This document shows positions 8,724 to 16,988 of a stretch of 64,000 nucleotides of DNA, in pieces (position 1 is the stretch's first letter; every line of letters begins with the position of its first letter). The stretch is from a virus: the IMG/VR virus record IMGVR_UViG_3300012936_000001, positions 103,119 to 167,118 of that record. One strand, written 5' to 3'. A program made the translations under genes and the position numbers. Below the pieces are notes generated by a model, which ran no database searches, was not told the origin of the DNA, and saw nothing but the letters and a program-made list of their open reading frames with translations.

Positions 8724-9527
8724 ATGCCTGAAGCACCAGAAGTACGATCAATGGCCCAATCGCTTGCAAAACTGTGGAGTGGAAAGACACTGACTAATGT
8801 AGAAGTAGTTTCTGGACGCTACATCAAGAACGAACTGACCGGACTAGATACGATAAAATCCTTGCTTCCTCTCAAGGTCGTTGGTGTCGGCGTTCATGGA
8901 AAGTTCTCTTATGCCATACTTGAAAACGAGACTTTTGCTTGGTTTACCATGGGCATGACTGGCTGTTGGAGAAAGGAAAATAACAAACATGCCCGTGTCA
9001 AATTTTCTTTTGGTGGCTTTGACACTTATTTTACGGACATGAGAAATTTTGGTACTGTGAAATTTGTGCGAGGCAAACACAAAATGATAGAAAAACTAGA
9101 GTCGCTAGGTCACGATCTCATTGCAGAAGACATGGATAATGAAGAGTTTGTTATCAGAATGCAAGCAAAATCAAAGTGGCAACTATGCAAGGCATTGATG
9201 GACCAGACAATCATAGCTGGAGTTGGAAACTATATCAAAGCTGATTCTCTGTGGCTCGCAAAGCTTAGTCCAAAGAAGTTGGTCGGAGACTGTACTGACG
9301 AAGAACTAATAAATCTTAAAGATTGTGTTCGACGAGTTATGCTTGAGTCCTTCAATTCAGGAGGTGCAACCATTCGAACATACAAAAACATTGATGGCGA
9401 AGAGGGTGAGTATGGCTCAAGGTTCCTTGTGTATGGCAGAAAAGAAGACCCGGACGGAAATCCAGTCATTCGTGACACGTTCGCAGATGGGAGAACAACT
9501 CATTGGTGTCCGAAAGTCCAGAGCTAG
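8724..9527 (+). CDS. Fpg/Nei-family DNA glycosylase with degenerate zinc finger
   Basis: Excises oxidised bases and nicks the abasic site. The protein starts MPEAPEV, with the Pro2-Glu3 pair that gives the catalytic amine and acid; MDQTIIAGVGNYIKADSLW is the helix-two-turns-helix motif. The C-terminal finger is unusual: the order VYGRKEDPDGNP...GRTTHWCPKVQ keeps the loop Arg and one Cys but lacks the other three zinc ligands, like the zincless finger of NEIL1 and mimivirus Nei1. A hidden start at 8697 is rejected because Pro must follow the initiator Met. Confidence 0.9.
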   Translation: MPEAPEVRSMAQSLAKLWSGKTLTNVEVVSGRYIKNELTGLDTIKSLLPLKVVGVGVHGKFSYAILENETFAWFTMGMTGCWRKENNKHARVKFSFGGFDTYFTDMRNFGTVKFVRGKHKMIEKLESLGHDLIAEDMDNEEFVIRMQAKSKWQLCKALMDQTIIAGVGNYIKADSLWLAKLSPKKLVGDCTDEELINLKDCVRRVMLESFNSGGATIRTYKNIDGEEGEYGSRFLVYGRKEDPDGNPVIRDTFADGRTTHWCPKVQS

Positions 9528-9682
9528 CCATAGGTGATTATGTTATGAAAATTATGGGATACGGAGCCGGAAAACTAACCGGCGTTGTTGTTGGCATCGA
9601 AAAAGAAAAGGTCGTTGTCTTTACGGAAAATGAAATAGACAGGTGGCATTTAAGATTTGTAAGGGTGATGTATGAAATATAA
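9506..9682 (+). CDS. Small SH3/KOW-like protein
   Basis: 58 aa if the GTG at 9506 is used; 45 aa if the ATG at 9545 is used. Sequence pattern IGDYVMKIMGYGAGKLTGVVVGIEK then VVVFTENEIDRWHLRFVRV is the small beta-barrel pattern (GD-V, G-VV, W-L) repeated in several proteins of this window (44726, 45857, 54946, 56008-56854). The GTG start keeps the GDYV strand and overlaps the glycosylase gene by 22 bases; GGGAG lies 12 bases upstream. The 3' end overlaps the MT-A70 gene by 11 bases. Function unknown. Confidence 0.5.
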   Translation: MSESPELAIGDYVMKIMGYGAGKLTGVVVGIEKEKVVVFTENEIDRWHLRFVRVMYEI

Positions 9683-10283
9683 AACAATTCTAGCAGACCC
9701 TCCATGGAAATTATGCACCGGCGGCCAAAAATCTCTGGCGGTACATACACATTATCCTGTACAGACAAAAGACCAGATTATATCAACGATGACCAATTGG
9801 TTATCACAATACGAGGTAGCAGATGAGGCTCATTTATATTTGTGGACAGTTAATTCTTATTCCGCCGGCTATTCAAGAGGCATTCTTGATGCCGTTGACG
9901 TTTGTAACGCTCTTGGCTTTCGACCTGTAACGAACATCGTCTGGACAAAGCCCCAATCAAATCCAACTCCGTATGGTCAAAGAGCAGTTGAGCTTTGTCT
10001 TTTTGGCGCAAAATGGAGAAAGGGAAACCATAGAGAGGTCATGTATAAAGGAACCAATAATCAAGAATGCGTAGCACAGGCCGGTCTTGTAAGAAGCACG
10101 GATTGGTTCACTTCAGACAGGAGAGAACACTCAAGAAAGCCAGATGAATTTTATGAATACATAATGAATAGATCCAAGGGCCCATATCTTGAACTATACA
10201 GCAGAACAGCTCATCCAAAATGGGACTCTGTCGGAAATCAAACTGGAAAATTTAATATTAACACAAACCAAAAAGATAATTAA
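9672..10283 (+). CDS. MT-A70 family adenine methyltransferase
   Basis: 203 aa, about the length of phage MT-A70 enzymes. The catalytic DPPW motif is at residues 9-12 (ILADPPWKL). Further family segments are HLYLWTVNSY, GFRPVTNIVWTKPQ, and the late REHSRKPDEFYEYI and YLELYSRTAHPKWDSVGNQ. It methylates adenine N6 in DNA (or RNA) from SAM; phage members, such as Mu-like and Iam-type enzymes, act on DNA. Target not known. Overlaps the preceding small gene. Confidence 0.9.
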   Translation: MKYKTILADPPWKLCTGGQKSLAVHTHYPVQTKDQIISTMTNWLSQYEVADEAHLYLWTVNSYSAGYSRGILDAVDVCNALGFRPVTNIVWTKPQSNPTPYGQRAVELCLFGAKWRKGNHREVMYKGTNNQECVAQAGLVRSTDWFTSDRREHSRKPDEFYEYIMNRSKGPYLELYSRTAHPKWDSVGNQTGKFNINTNQKDN

Positions 10284-10297
10284 CAACAGGAGAAAAC

Positions 10298-10531
10298 ATG
10301 AAATTATCCGATAACACAATCGCACAAATCGCAAAATGCCTTCAGGTAGCAATTCTATCAGGGACGGATGTCGTTGATAATTTGCGACAACTCCGGCTCG
10401 TAGCAAATGGAGAGATGCTCGAAGTTGATCCCAAGTACATGTCAGACTTTGAACACGCACTCGCAAAGATGGTGGAAGAACTAGAAGAGAAAAGCGACCC
10501 GAATCAACTAGGACTTTTTGACGAGACGTGA
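10298..10531 (+). CDS. Conserved-looking small acidic protein, unknown
   Basis: 77 aa. Helical, acidic C terminus ending in PNQLGLFDET, a peptide of the QLGLF type that resembles short clamp-binding motifs (QL-LF) used by proteins that dock on the sliding clamp; that reading is speculative. SD AGGAG precedes the ATG. The end overlaps the next gene's GTG by 4 bases. Confidence 0.6.
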   Translation: MKLSDNTIAQIAKCLQVAILSGTDVVDNLRQLRLVANGEMLEVDPKYMSDFEHALAKMVEELEEKSDPNQLGLFDET

Positions 10532-11253
10532 AAAACAAAAAATCAAAACTAAGAATAGATAATGCCGCAGCAATGATAAAAAATTCATATCAGATGCACC
10601 GCGGCATGATCTCTATTCATGGGGAGTATACTCGAGACTTAAATGAAATATTGGAAAAATTTGATCAAGAAGCTTCTAGTGAGAAAAAGAACGGTGAAAA
10701 AATGTCAGATTCTACAGAGGTTACAGTAGGCATAGGAGATTCGCAATCAAGTAATCAGGCACCAAAAAAAGAAAAAACAAAAAGATATAAAAAGCTTGAC
10801 AAAAAAAGAAAAATAATTCCCGCGAAAGAAGTTCATCCACCTTGGGCAAAGGAATTATACAGAAAAATAATGAGAAAATGCCACCCGGACATTTTGCAAA
10901 ATTCTACTATATCGGCCGTAGAAAAACAATACAGGGCCGAAGTCGTACTTCAGGTTACAGAAGCAATAAAAAACAGAGAATATGCCGAGATTCTCTTCCT
11001 TGGGATAACTGTCGAATCCTACACGGAAAAATTAAAAGCTTCTGACCAATTAAAGATGTTGAATAACATGTTTGCAGGCCTTGCCGATAAGATAGACAAA
11101 ATTCAAAATTCTGTCTCTTGGCTATGGGGAATAAATTGGGACAATATTGAGTCTCGCGTTCATATAATACAAGTTGTAATGAGATCAAAGGGTTTTCCGT
11201 TACCTTCCCGGCAAGAAATAATTGCAAAAATTGTAGAACACGAATTAGAATAA
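10528..11253 (+). CDS. J-domain-like protein
   Basis: 241 aa with GTG start overlapping the upstream stop. The central part (about 103-160) reads WAKELYRKIMRKCHPDIL, with the HPD motif at 119-121 that in J-domains stimulates Hsp70 ATPase, followed by a helix of the J-domain type. The N-terminal 95 residues are Lys/Glu/Ser rich and probably disordered; the C-terminal 80 are helical with W-L-W-G-I-N-W. It may recruit host DnaK. A second J-protein with zinc finger lies at 46094. Confidence 0.65.
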   Translation: MKNKKSKLRIDNAAAMIKNSYQMHRGMISIHGEYTRDLNEILEKFDQEASSEKKNGEKMSDSTEVTVGIGDSQSSNQAPKKEKTKRYKKLDKKRKIIPAKEVHPPWAKELYRKIMRKCHPDILQNSTISAVEKQYRAEVVLQVTEAIKNREYAEILFLGITVESYTEKLKASDQLKMLNNMFAGLADKIDKIQNSVSWLWGINWDNIESRVHIIQVVMRSKGFPLPSRQEIIAKIVEHELE

Positions 11254-11307
11254 ATTCTGTGTAGCCAGGCCACAAATGTGCTAAATTATCATATGGCAGG
11301 AGGAACT

Positions 11308-11460
11308 ATGTCAAATCCATGGGACTATGAATATCATCACCCAAATAAATCAATACGCAAAAAATCAAAAGAAGCAATAAAGACTTTTGTATTTGCTACT
11401 GCAATCGTTGTAGGAATTTATTACCACTTTCTAAAAAGCAATGTAAAACCAATCAATTAA
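11308..11460 (+). CDS. Small single-pass membrane protein
   Basis: 50 aa from the ATG at 11308, preceded by AGGAGG at the right distance. A basic stretch (KSIRKKSKEAIK) is followed by a hydrophobic segment (TFVFATAIVVGIYYHFL). One membrane span is likely. Function unknown. Confidence 0.55.
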   Translation: MSNPWDYEYHHPNKSIRKKSKEAIKTFVFATAIVVGIYYHFLKSNVKPIN

Positions 11461-11492
11461 AATTACAATAGTAATGAACTATAGGAGAATAA

Positions 11493-14400
11493 ATGAAACC
11501 AACAAAATTTGTCGGATTGCATGCTCACGATGGCTTTTCGACTTTCGATGGCCTTGACTATCCACAGGATCACATTGACTTTGTAAGATCCAACGGCATG
11601 AATGCAATGGCCATTACGAATCACGGGCACATGAATTCGTATGCACACGCGCAGCTTCACGTTGAAAAGATTAATAAAGCCGGAGCTAATTTCAAGTTCA
11701 TTCCAGGCTGTGAGATGTATGTTCATCCCGACTTGAATCTTTGGCAACTAGAATACGACATTCGCAAAGCGAAGAAGAAGGGCAACCTAGAAGAGGCGGC
11801 CCGCCTAGAAGAACTACGTAAAGAGATAGATCCCACCATTCAATCGTCTGGTGATGATGTCGAAGAAGTTGCAACAGAAGACGCCGGTCTAACGATCGAG
11901 AATGAAGACGAAACAAAGTCTGGAAAGTTCTTTGATCCAATCAAAAGACGTCACCACTTGGTAGTTCTTCCTCGAACCTCAACAGGGCTGCAGCGGCTTT
12001 TTCATCTAGTGTCTCGTGGATACAAGGAAGGATTTTATCGCTTTCCTCGAGTTGATTATAAGATGTTGAAAGAGGCTGCCAAAGGTGGACATATAATGGT
12101 GTCGACAGCCTGCCTAGGTGGTCCGTTGAGCTATGAAGTCTTCAAGCAGTTGGATGGAATAGAGTTCGATGACATACGCCCTGAACTTCTTGATAATCCA
12201 GAATTACGCAAAAAGATTATGCAGAACGTATCCATTGCATATAATCAGCTGGTCAATGCAATCGGAGAAGAGGGAGTAATGCTCGAACTTCAGTTCAATC
12301 GACTCGGCGCACAACATCTTGTGAATCGCGTTCTTATTGAGTTCGCTCGAGATAATGGCCTTACAGATAAACTCATCGTAACATGTGATTCACATTATTC
12401 AAAGCCTTCGCATTGGAAAGAGCGTGAGCTTTACAAAAAACTTGGATGGATGAATCACCGTGAATTCTCACCGGATTCTTTGCCGAAGTCTATCGAAGAA
12501 CTCAAGTGTGAACTGTATCCAAAGAATGCAGATCAGGTGTGGCAGTCATACAAAGATACAACGCAGGGAATGCCGTTCTATTCAGACAAGGAAGTATTCG
12601 ATGCTGTCGAACGCACTCACTATATTGCCTATGAGATGATTGGAGATATTCAGCCGGATCGCTCTCAAAAGCTTCCGTCGTATGTAATCCCAAAAGACAA
12701 GACAGCTGATCAGGCACTTATTCTTTCATGTAAAAAAGGGCTTGTTGAAAGAGGTCTGCATAAAAGTAAAGAATACATCGATCGACTTAAGTATGAACTT
12801 ACGGTCATCAAATCAAAGAACTTTTCAGAATACTTCTTGACCACCAAGGCAATTATCGACTTGGCAAGAAAGCATATGTTCGTCGGCCCCGGCCGCGGCT
12901 CTGGAGCCGGTTCACTTGTGAATTATGTACTCGGTATCACAGATGTTGATCCTATCAAGTATGGTCTTCTCTTTGAAAGATTCTTGTCTCCTGACCGAAA
13001 AGACATGCCAGACATCGATACAGACATCGGCGACCGAGATCAATTGATTACCTTGATGCGTGAAGAGTTCGGAACAGAGAACATTGTTCCTATCTCAAAC
13101 TACAATACTTTCAAACTCAAGTCATTGGTAAAAGACATATCTAGATTCTATGGCATTGAGTTCTCAAAGGTAAACAAGGTTCTATCAAGTCTAGACCGAG
13201 ATGTTCGCCAAGGGCTTCGATCGGACGGTGTAGAAGTGAATGGCCCTGTCGAAGCAAAGCTAGAGTGGGCAATAAAGTATTCTCCGGCTTTCTCAAAATT
13301 CATCGAAGATCATCCGGAGATTGCAGAACCTATTGATGTATTGTTCAAACAGAACAAGGCGCTTGGCCGACATGCAGGTGGAGTTATTGTATCAGAAAAT
13401 ATTGCAGAACGAATGCCTCTCATTCTTGCTCGTGGAGAACTACAGACTCCGTGGGTAGAAGGAGCTTCGTACAAACATCTAGAACATTTTGGTTGGGTAA
13501 AGTTTGATCTTCTCGGCCTAGAAACTCTTCGGATCATAGAAAGAACAATCGAGCTTATTCTCAAGAGAAAGAAAGGAATCAAGGATCCATCGTTCGATCA
13601 GATCAAGGATTGGTTCAATGAGAATATGGCAACGGACACTATCGACTTTGATGATCAACGAGTGTATAAAAACGTGTATCATAAAGGCAAGTGGGCTGGT
13701 ATATTTCAGTGTACTCAGGCAGGTGCCCAACAATTGTTCAAGAAGGCTCAACCGTGTTCGATTGTAGATATAGCAACGCTAACTTCTATCTATCGTCCAG
13801 GACCGCTTGGAGCAAACGTAGATAGATTGTATCTTCGCAACAAGAAGGAGTACAGTGCAACATACGGCCATCCTCTCATCGAAAAGATTCTTGAAGAGAC
13901 ATTCGGTTGCATTATCTTTCAAGAGCAGGTGATGGAGCTTGCGAACAAGGTTGCTGGTATTCCAAAAGAGGAATGTAATTCTGTACGTAAAATGATGAAG
14001 CCGCAAGGCTCATCCAAAGATGCTTTGTCAAAAGCAAAAGCACTGGAAGATAGATTCGTCGGCGGCTGTATCGAGAATGGCATCTCTAGAAAGATTGCTC
14101 AAAAGTTGTTCGATGACATTATGTTGTTCGCATCGTATGGGTTCAATAAGTCACACGCGGTTGCTTATGCGATTGATTCGTACTATTGTGCTTGGCTGAT
14201 GACATACCATGAAGAAGAATGGCTCTGTGCGTATCTCGAATCCATGGAAGGCAATCCGGACAAACGAGGAAAAGCTTTCTCCGAAGTCCAAGCTCTGGGA
14301 TATGAGATTGTTCCAATCGATATCAACTACGCTGAAAAGAACTGGACTATTCTTCCAGGAAAGAAGTTCATGCCATCGTTCCGTTCCTGCAAAGGGATTG

Positions 14401-15074
14401 GCGATACGGCGATCGATGAGATAATAGAGAATAGACCTTATCATTCTTTCAATGAGATGTTCTGGACCGATGAAGGAAAGTGGAAACTCAGCAAGTTCAA
14501 CAAGCGTGCCATAGAAAGCCTTATTCGGATCAAGGCTCTCGAGTCGATGGGCGAGATAGGCGATGGCAAACTGTTTGAGTCCTACAAACACGCGTATGAG
14601 TCGATTATACCAAATTGGAATAATATCCGAAAGTCTCTCAAGAAGAATCCACTTCAAGGCAAAGATAATTTCTACGAAGCAGTCGAGACAAATGCCGGCT
14701 GCGGTGAGTGGACTCGGATGGAAATCATCAAGAATGATATGGACCTTCTAGGATCAGTGTCCGTAGAGAAGATCGTGCCGCCTCGATACTTGAAGAGGTT
14801 CAGCCAAGAAGGATTTTTACCGGTTGATGAATATGCCGGCAGATATTTTTACTGGTTCATTGTCGTTCAAATGACTCCGAAGAAAACAAAAAACGGGAAG
14901 TCTTATCTCCGACTAAAGATTATGGGACAAAACGGCCGGCAGGAATGGATGAACGTCTGGTCCTGGAATGGAATAGACCAGATCGACCCTTATACGGTCT
15001 GTGTTGCTGAAGTCTCAGAGAATGCGTTCGGAAAGTCTTCTCGCTGGTCACGATTCGAAATATTCACAGAATAA
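11493..15074 (+). CDS. dnaE: DNA polymerase III alpha subunit (DnaE type)
   Basis: Replicative polymerase, 1193 aa. N-terminal PHP domain with H10-A-H12 and ITNHGHM; the palm motif PDIDTDIGD has Asp507, Asp509 and Asp511 as metal ligands; further DnaE segments are GPGRGSGAGSLVNYVLGITD, GRHAGGVIVS, SIYRPGPL, IFQEQVMELA and SYGFNKSHAVAYA. The PHP domain holds an acidic insertion (about 85-150). The C-terminal region past about 1010 is short relative to E. coli DnaE, with an OB-fold-like segment near 1100-1190. No epsilon exonuclease, clamp or clamp loader is recognisable nearby, so proofreading may depend on the PHP domain or other genes. AGGAG precedes the ATG. Confidence 0.95.
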   Translation: MKPTKFVGLHAHDGFSTFDGLDYPQDHIDFVRSNGMNAMAITNHGHMNSYAHAQLHVEKINKAGANFKFIPGCEMYVHPDLNLWQLEYDIRKAKKKGNLEEAARLEELRKEIDPTIQSSGDDVEEVATEDAGLTIENEDETKSGKFFDPIKRRHHLVVLPRTSTGLQRLFHLVSRGYKEGFYRFPRVDYKMLKEAAKGGHIMVSTACLGGPLSYEVFKQLDGIEFDDIRPELLDNPELRKKIMQNVSIAYNQLVNAIGEEGVMLELQFNRLGAQHLVNRVLIEFARDNGLTDKLIVTCDSHYSKPSHWKERELYKKLGWMNHREFSPDSLPKSIEELKCELYPKNADQVWQSYKDTTQGMPFYSDKEVFDAVERTHYIAYEMIGDIQPDRSQKLPSYVIPKDKTADQALILSCKKGLVERGLHKSKEYIDRLKYELTVIKSKNFSEYFLTTKAIIDLARKHMFVGPGRGSGAGSLVNYVLGITDVDPIKYGLLFERFLSPDRKDMPDIDTDIGDRDQLITLMREEFGTENIVPISNYNTFKLKSLVKDISRFYGIEFSKVNKVLSSLDRDVRQGLRSDGVEVNGPVEAKLEWAIKYSPAFSKFIEDHPEIAEPIDVLFKQNKALGRHAGGVIVSENIAERMPLILARGELQTPWVEGASYKHLEHFGWVKFDLLGLETLRIIERTIELILKRKKGIKDPSFDQIKDWFNENMATDTIDFDDQRVYKNVYHKGKWAGIFQCTQAGAQQLFKKAQPCSIVDIATLTSIYRPGPLGANVDRLYLRNKKEYSATYGHPLIEKILEETFGCIIFQEQVMELANKVAGIPKEECNSVRKMMKPQGSSKDALSKAKALEDRFVGGCIENGISRKIAQKLFDDIMLFASYGFNKSHAVAYAIDSYYCAWLMTYHEEEWLCAYLESMEGNPDKRGKAFSEVQALGYEIVPIDINYAEKNWTILPGKKFMPSFRSCKGIGDTAIDEIIENRPYHSFNEMFWTDEGKWKLSKFNKRAIESLIRIKALESMGEIGDGKLFESYKHAYESIIPNWNNIRKSLKKNPLQGKDNFYEAVETNAGCGEWTRMEIIKNDMDLLGSVSVEKIVPPRYLKRFSQEGFLPVDEYAGRYFYWFIVVQMTPKKTKNGKSYLRLKIMGQNGRQEWMNVWSWNGIDQIDPYTVCVAEVSENAFGKSSRWSRFEIFTE

Positions 15075-15076
15075 TC

Positions 15077-15105
15077 ATGTAAATACAAATAACCATTAGT
15101 ATAAT
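15077..15105 (+). promoter_or_regulatory. Sigma70-like promoter for the ThyA-like gene
   Basis: ATGTAA (15077-15082), 17-base spacer, TATAAT (15100-15105), 22 bases before the ATG at 15127. The boxes match the TTGTAA-17-TATAAT pattern found at 8664 and 35726. No RBS-masking arm is seen here. Assigned by consensus only. Confidence 0.5.
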
Positions 15106-15126
15106 ATAACAGCACACGGAGTAAAA

Positions 15127-15990
15127 ATGAAAACTGTATTCAGAGATCTCAATAAAGCCTTTGTGTTTTCGCTCGCAGCTCTCCAGAGGGATGGTAAGCT
15201 TGTGAACTCGCGAGGCACAAAACAAAAAGAAATAATCAATTATAACATCTGTATTCTAGATCCGACCGCACTGTCTATCGAACCAAGGGCACGTAAGTTC
15301 AATCCAAGCTATGCAACAACAGAATGGTTATGGTATTTGAGCCAATCTCGTTCGGCAAAAAATATTGGCAAAATGGCAGGAATATGGAAAAAGATAGCAG
15401 ACGGAAGAGATGAGGTAGAAAGCAACTACGGCACATATATTTTTGAACAGTGGAACTGGGCAGTACAAGAACTGTTACTTGATAAAGATACCCGCCGTGC
15501 AACGATTGCAATCAACCAGCCATTTCACAAGTATGCCAATCCATGCGACTATCCATGTACACAGTATCTTCAGTTCTTGATAAGGGACAACAAACTTCAT
15601 CTAATCGTCAACATGAGATCAAATGATGCAGTATTCGGTTTTTGCAATGATGTTTTTGCCTTCTCATTATTTCAACAGATGATGCTTAACGAACTTAACT
15701 ACAATGACCGGGAAGGAGGCAAAGCACTTGAACTAGGGCATTATTATCACCACGCTGGATCGTTCCATATATATGAATCTCATTGGCCAATGATGGATAA
15801 GATACTCAGCAACTACTATCCGTTATACTTGCAAAAAGAGGGTTCTGGTGAACTTCCAAAACTCAAGAAATACAAACTGCGAGAAACTGTCCATGGCTTC
15901 GTCGGTAGGTATATGTTGCCAGAAGATGACATGACGAAAGAACAAATAAAAGAATTCACCCAAAAGATAGCAAAGGAAATCTATGTCTAA
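15127..15990 (+). CDS. Thymidylate synthase / dCMP hydroxymethylase family enzyme
   Basis: ThyA-fold methylase of pyrimidine nucleotides. Catalytic Cys144 lies in YPCTQYLQF, the phosphate-binding motif RSNDAVFG is at 164-171, and HIYESH near 218 matches the ThyA H-x-Y-x-x-H segment. By alignment the ThyA GLPFN sequence reads GFCND here, placing Asp175 where E. coli ThyA has the dUMP-selecting Asn177. In T4-type dCMP hydroxymethylases that position is Asp. With ThyX already present, a hydroxymethylase role (5-hydroxymethyl-dCMP or -dUMP for modified DNA) is a real possibility, not proven. Overlaps the next gene by 8 bases. Confidence 0.8.
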   Translation: MKTVFRDLNKAFVFSLAALQRDGKLVNSRGTKQKEIINYNICILDPTALSIEPRARKFNPSYATTEWLWYLSQSRSAKNIGKMAGIWKKIADGRDEVESNYGTYIFEQWNWAVQELLLDKDTRRATIAINQPFHKYANPCDYPCTQYLQFLIRDNKLHLIVNMRSNDAVFGFCNDVFAFSLFQQMMLNELNYNDREGGKALELGHYYHHAGSFHIYESHWPMMDKILSNYYPLYLQKEGSGELPKLKKYKLRETVHGFVGRYMLPEDDMTKEQIKEFTQKIAKEIYV

Positions 15991-16495
15991 TATATTAGAA
16001 CAAGCAAACAACATTATCAACAATCGATCGGAAGAAAAAGAACGCCAATACGGCCCAATGGGAGAAGGCTTTGAAAGAGCCGCAATGATTGCGTCAGGTA
16101 TGTCTGGAAAAGAATGGACCGCTCATGACATGTTTATTGCAATGGTAGCACTCAAATTCTCGAGACAGTCTTATAATTTCAAAGAAGACAATCTTCTCGA
16201 CGCTGTCGCATACCTTGGAGCGTGGCAAAATTACATCGATGAACAAGAGAAAAAGAAAGATGAACAAGAGAAAAAGAAAGATGAAGAACAAAAACACGAA
16301 GGAAAAATTATTAAGAATGATTTCCTCTCGGCGGTTGGAAATCAGACGCATGAGGATCTTAAAAAGGAGTCGATTCAAAAAAAATCAGATTCGCACAACC
16401 CCTATTCTCTTAAGAAAGCTTTAGTTGAACAAATGGGAAATCATGGTTATACTATGCTTGTTCCCCCATCATTTCAACACGAGGATGAAAAATGA
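15983..16495 (+). CDS. DUF6378-like phage protein with Lys/Glu repeat tail
   Basis: 170 aa. Residues 1-85 contain the pattern RQYGPMGEGFERAAMIASG ... TAHDMFIAMVALKFSRQ ... DNLLDAVAYLGAWQNY, which matches the phage helical family DUF6378 (often near nucleotide-metabolism genes). The middle is a highly charged repeat encoded by a 21-base tandem duplication at 16238-16279. The last 60 residues look disordered. Function of the family is unknown; context suggests a link to dNTP metabolism. It overlaps both neighbours. Confidence 0.7.
   Translation: MSNILEQANNIINNRSEEKERQYGPMGEGFERAAMIASGMSGKEWTAHDMFIAMVALKFSRQSYNFKEDNLLDAVAYLGAWQNYIDEQEKKKDEQEKKKDEEQKHEGKIIKNDFLSAVGNQTHEDLKKESIQKKSDSHNPYSLKKALVEQMGNHGYTMLVPPSFQHEDEK
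16238..16279 (+). repeat. Two-copy 21-bp tandem repeat in the DUF6378-like gene
   Basis: Unit GATGAACAAGAGAAAAAGAA plus A, at 16238-16258 and 16259-16279, followed by a partial third copy. Encodes DEQEKKK twice. In frame, so it can vary in copy number by slippage without breaking the protein. Confidence 0.9.
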
Positions 16496-16938
16496 AAATT
16501 TGGAAAATGAGAGAAGTAAAAACACCTACAAGAGGCACGCCAGGATCTGCTGGAATTGATTTCTATGTTCCTGAAGATTATCCGGATAGTCTTTGTACCA
16601 TAGCCCCGGGAGAAAGATTCTTTATTCCATCTGGAATTAAAGCGAATGTACCTGATGGTTTTGCGCTTATAGCCATGAACAAATCTGGCGTTTCAATGAA
16701 GAAAGGCCTAATGGTTGGTGCATGCGTTGTCGATTCTGACTATCAAGGTGAAATTCATCTACATCTAATCAATACTTCAAATAAGAAAGTTACTATATCG
16801 CCAGGAGAGAAGCTGATTCAATTTCTATTAGTGCCAGTAAGCCACTGTGAAGTAGAAGTAGTTAAGTGGCCGGATGAGTTGTTCGATCAAGAGACAATAA
16901 GAGGCTCAGGTGGATTCGGCTCAACGGGAACAAAATAG
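16492..16938 (+). CDS. dut: dUTP diphosphatase (trimeric dUTPase)
   Basis: Hydrolyses dUTP to dUMP and PPi. All five family motifs are visible: PGSAGIDFYV (1), NKSGVSMKKGL (2), GACVVDSDYQGEI (3, with the uracil-binding hairpin and catalytic Asp), PGEKLIQFLLVPV (4) and RGSGGFGSTG (5, the C-terminal arm). Length 148 aa is standard. Overlaps the preceding gene by 4 bases. Feeds dUMP to ThyX and, if it acts on dUMP, to the ThyA-like enzyme. Confidence 0.96.
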   Translation: MKIWKMREVKTPTRGTPGSAGIDFYVPEDYPDSLCTIAPGERFFIPSGIKANVPDGFALIAMNKSGVSMKKGLMVGACVVDSDYQGEIHLHLINTSNKKVTISPGEKLIQFLLVPVSHCEVEVVKWPDELFDQETIRGSGGFGSTGTK

Positions 16939-16988
16939 CTGAAGCGCATAAATATAAATTGCAATCTTCTAGAAATTGGAGATAAGAA

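Noticed and set aside
14151-14657. 168-aa minus-strand ORF in the DnaE gene
   Set aside because: Lies fully inside conserved DnaE sequence, no RBS or motif.
16238-16285. Short direct repeats read as a CRISPR-like array
   Set aside because: In-frame coding tandem repeat without spacers; no CRISPR array seen anywhere in the window.
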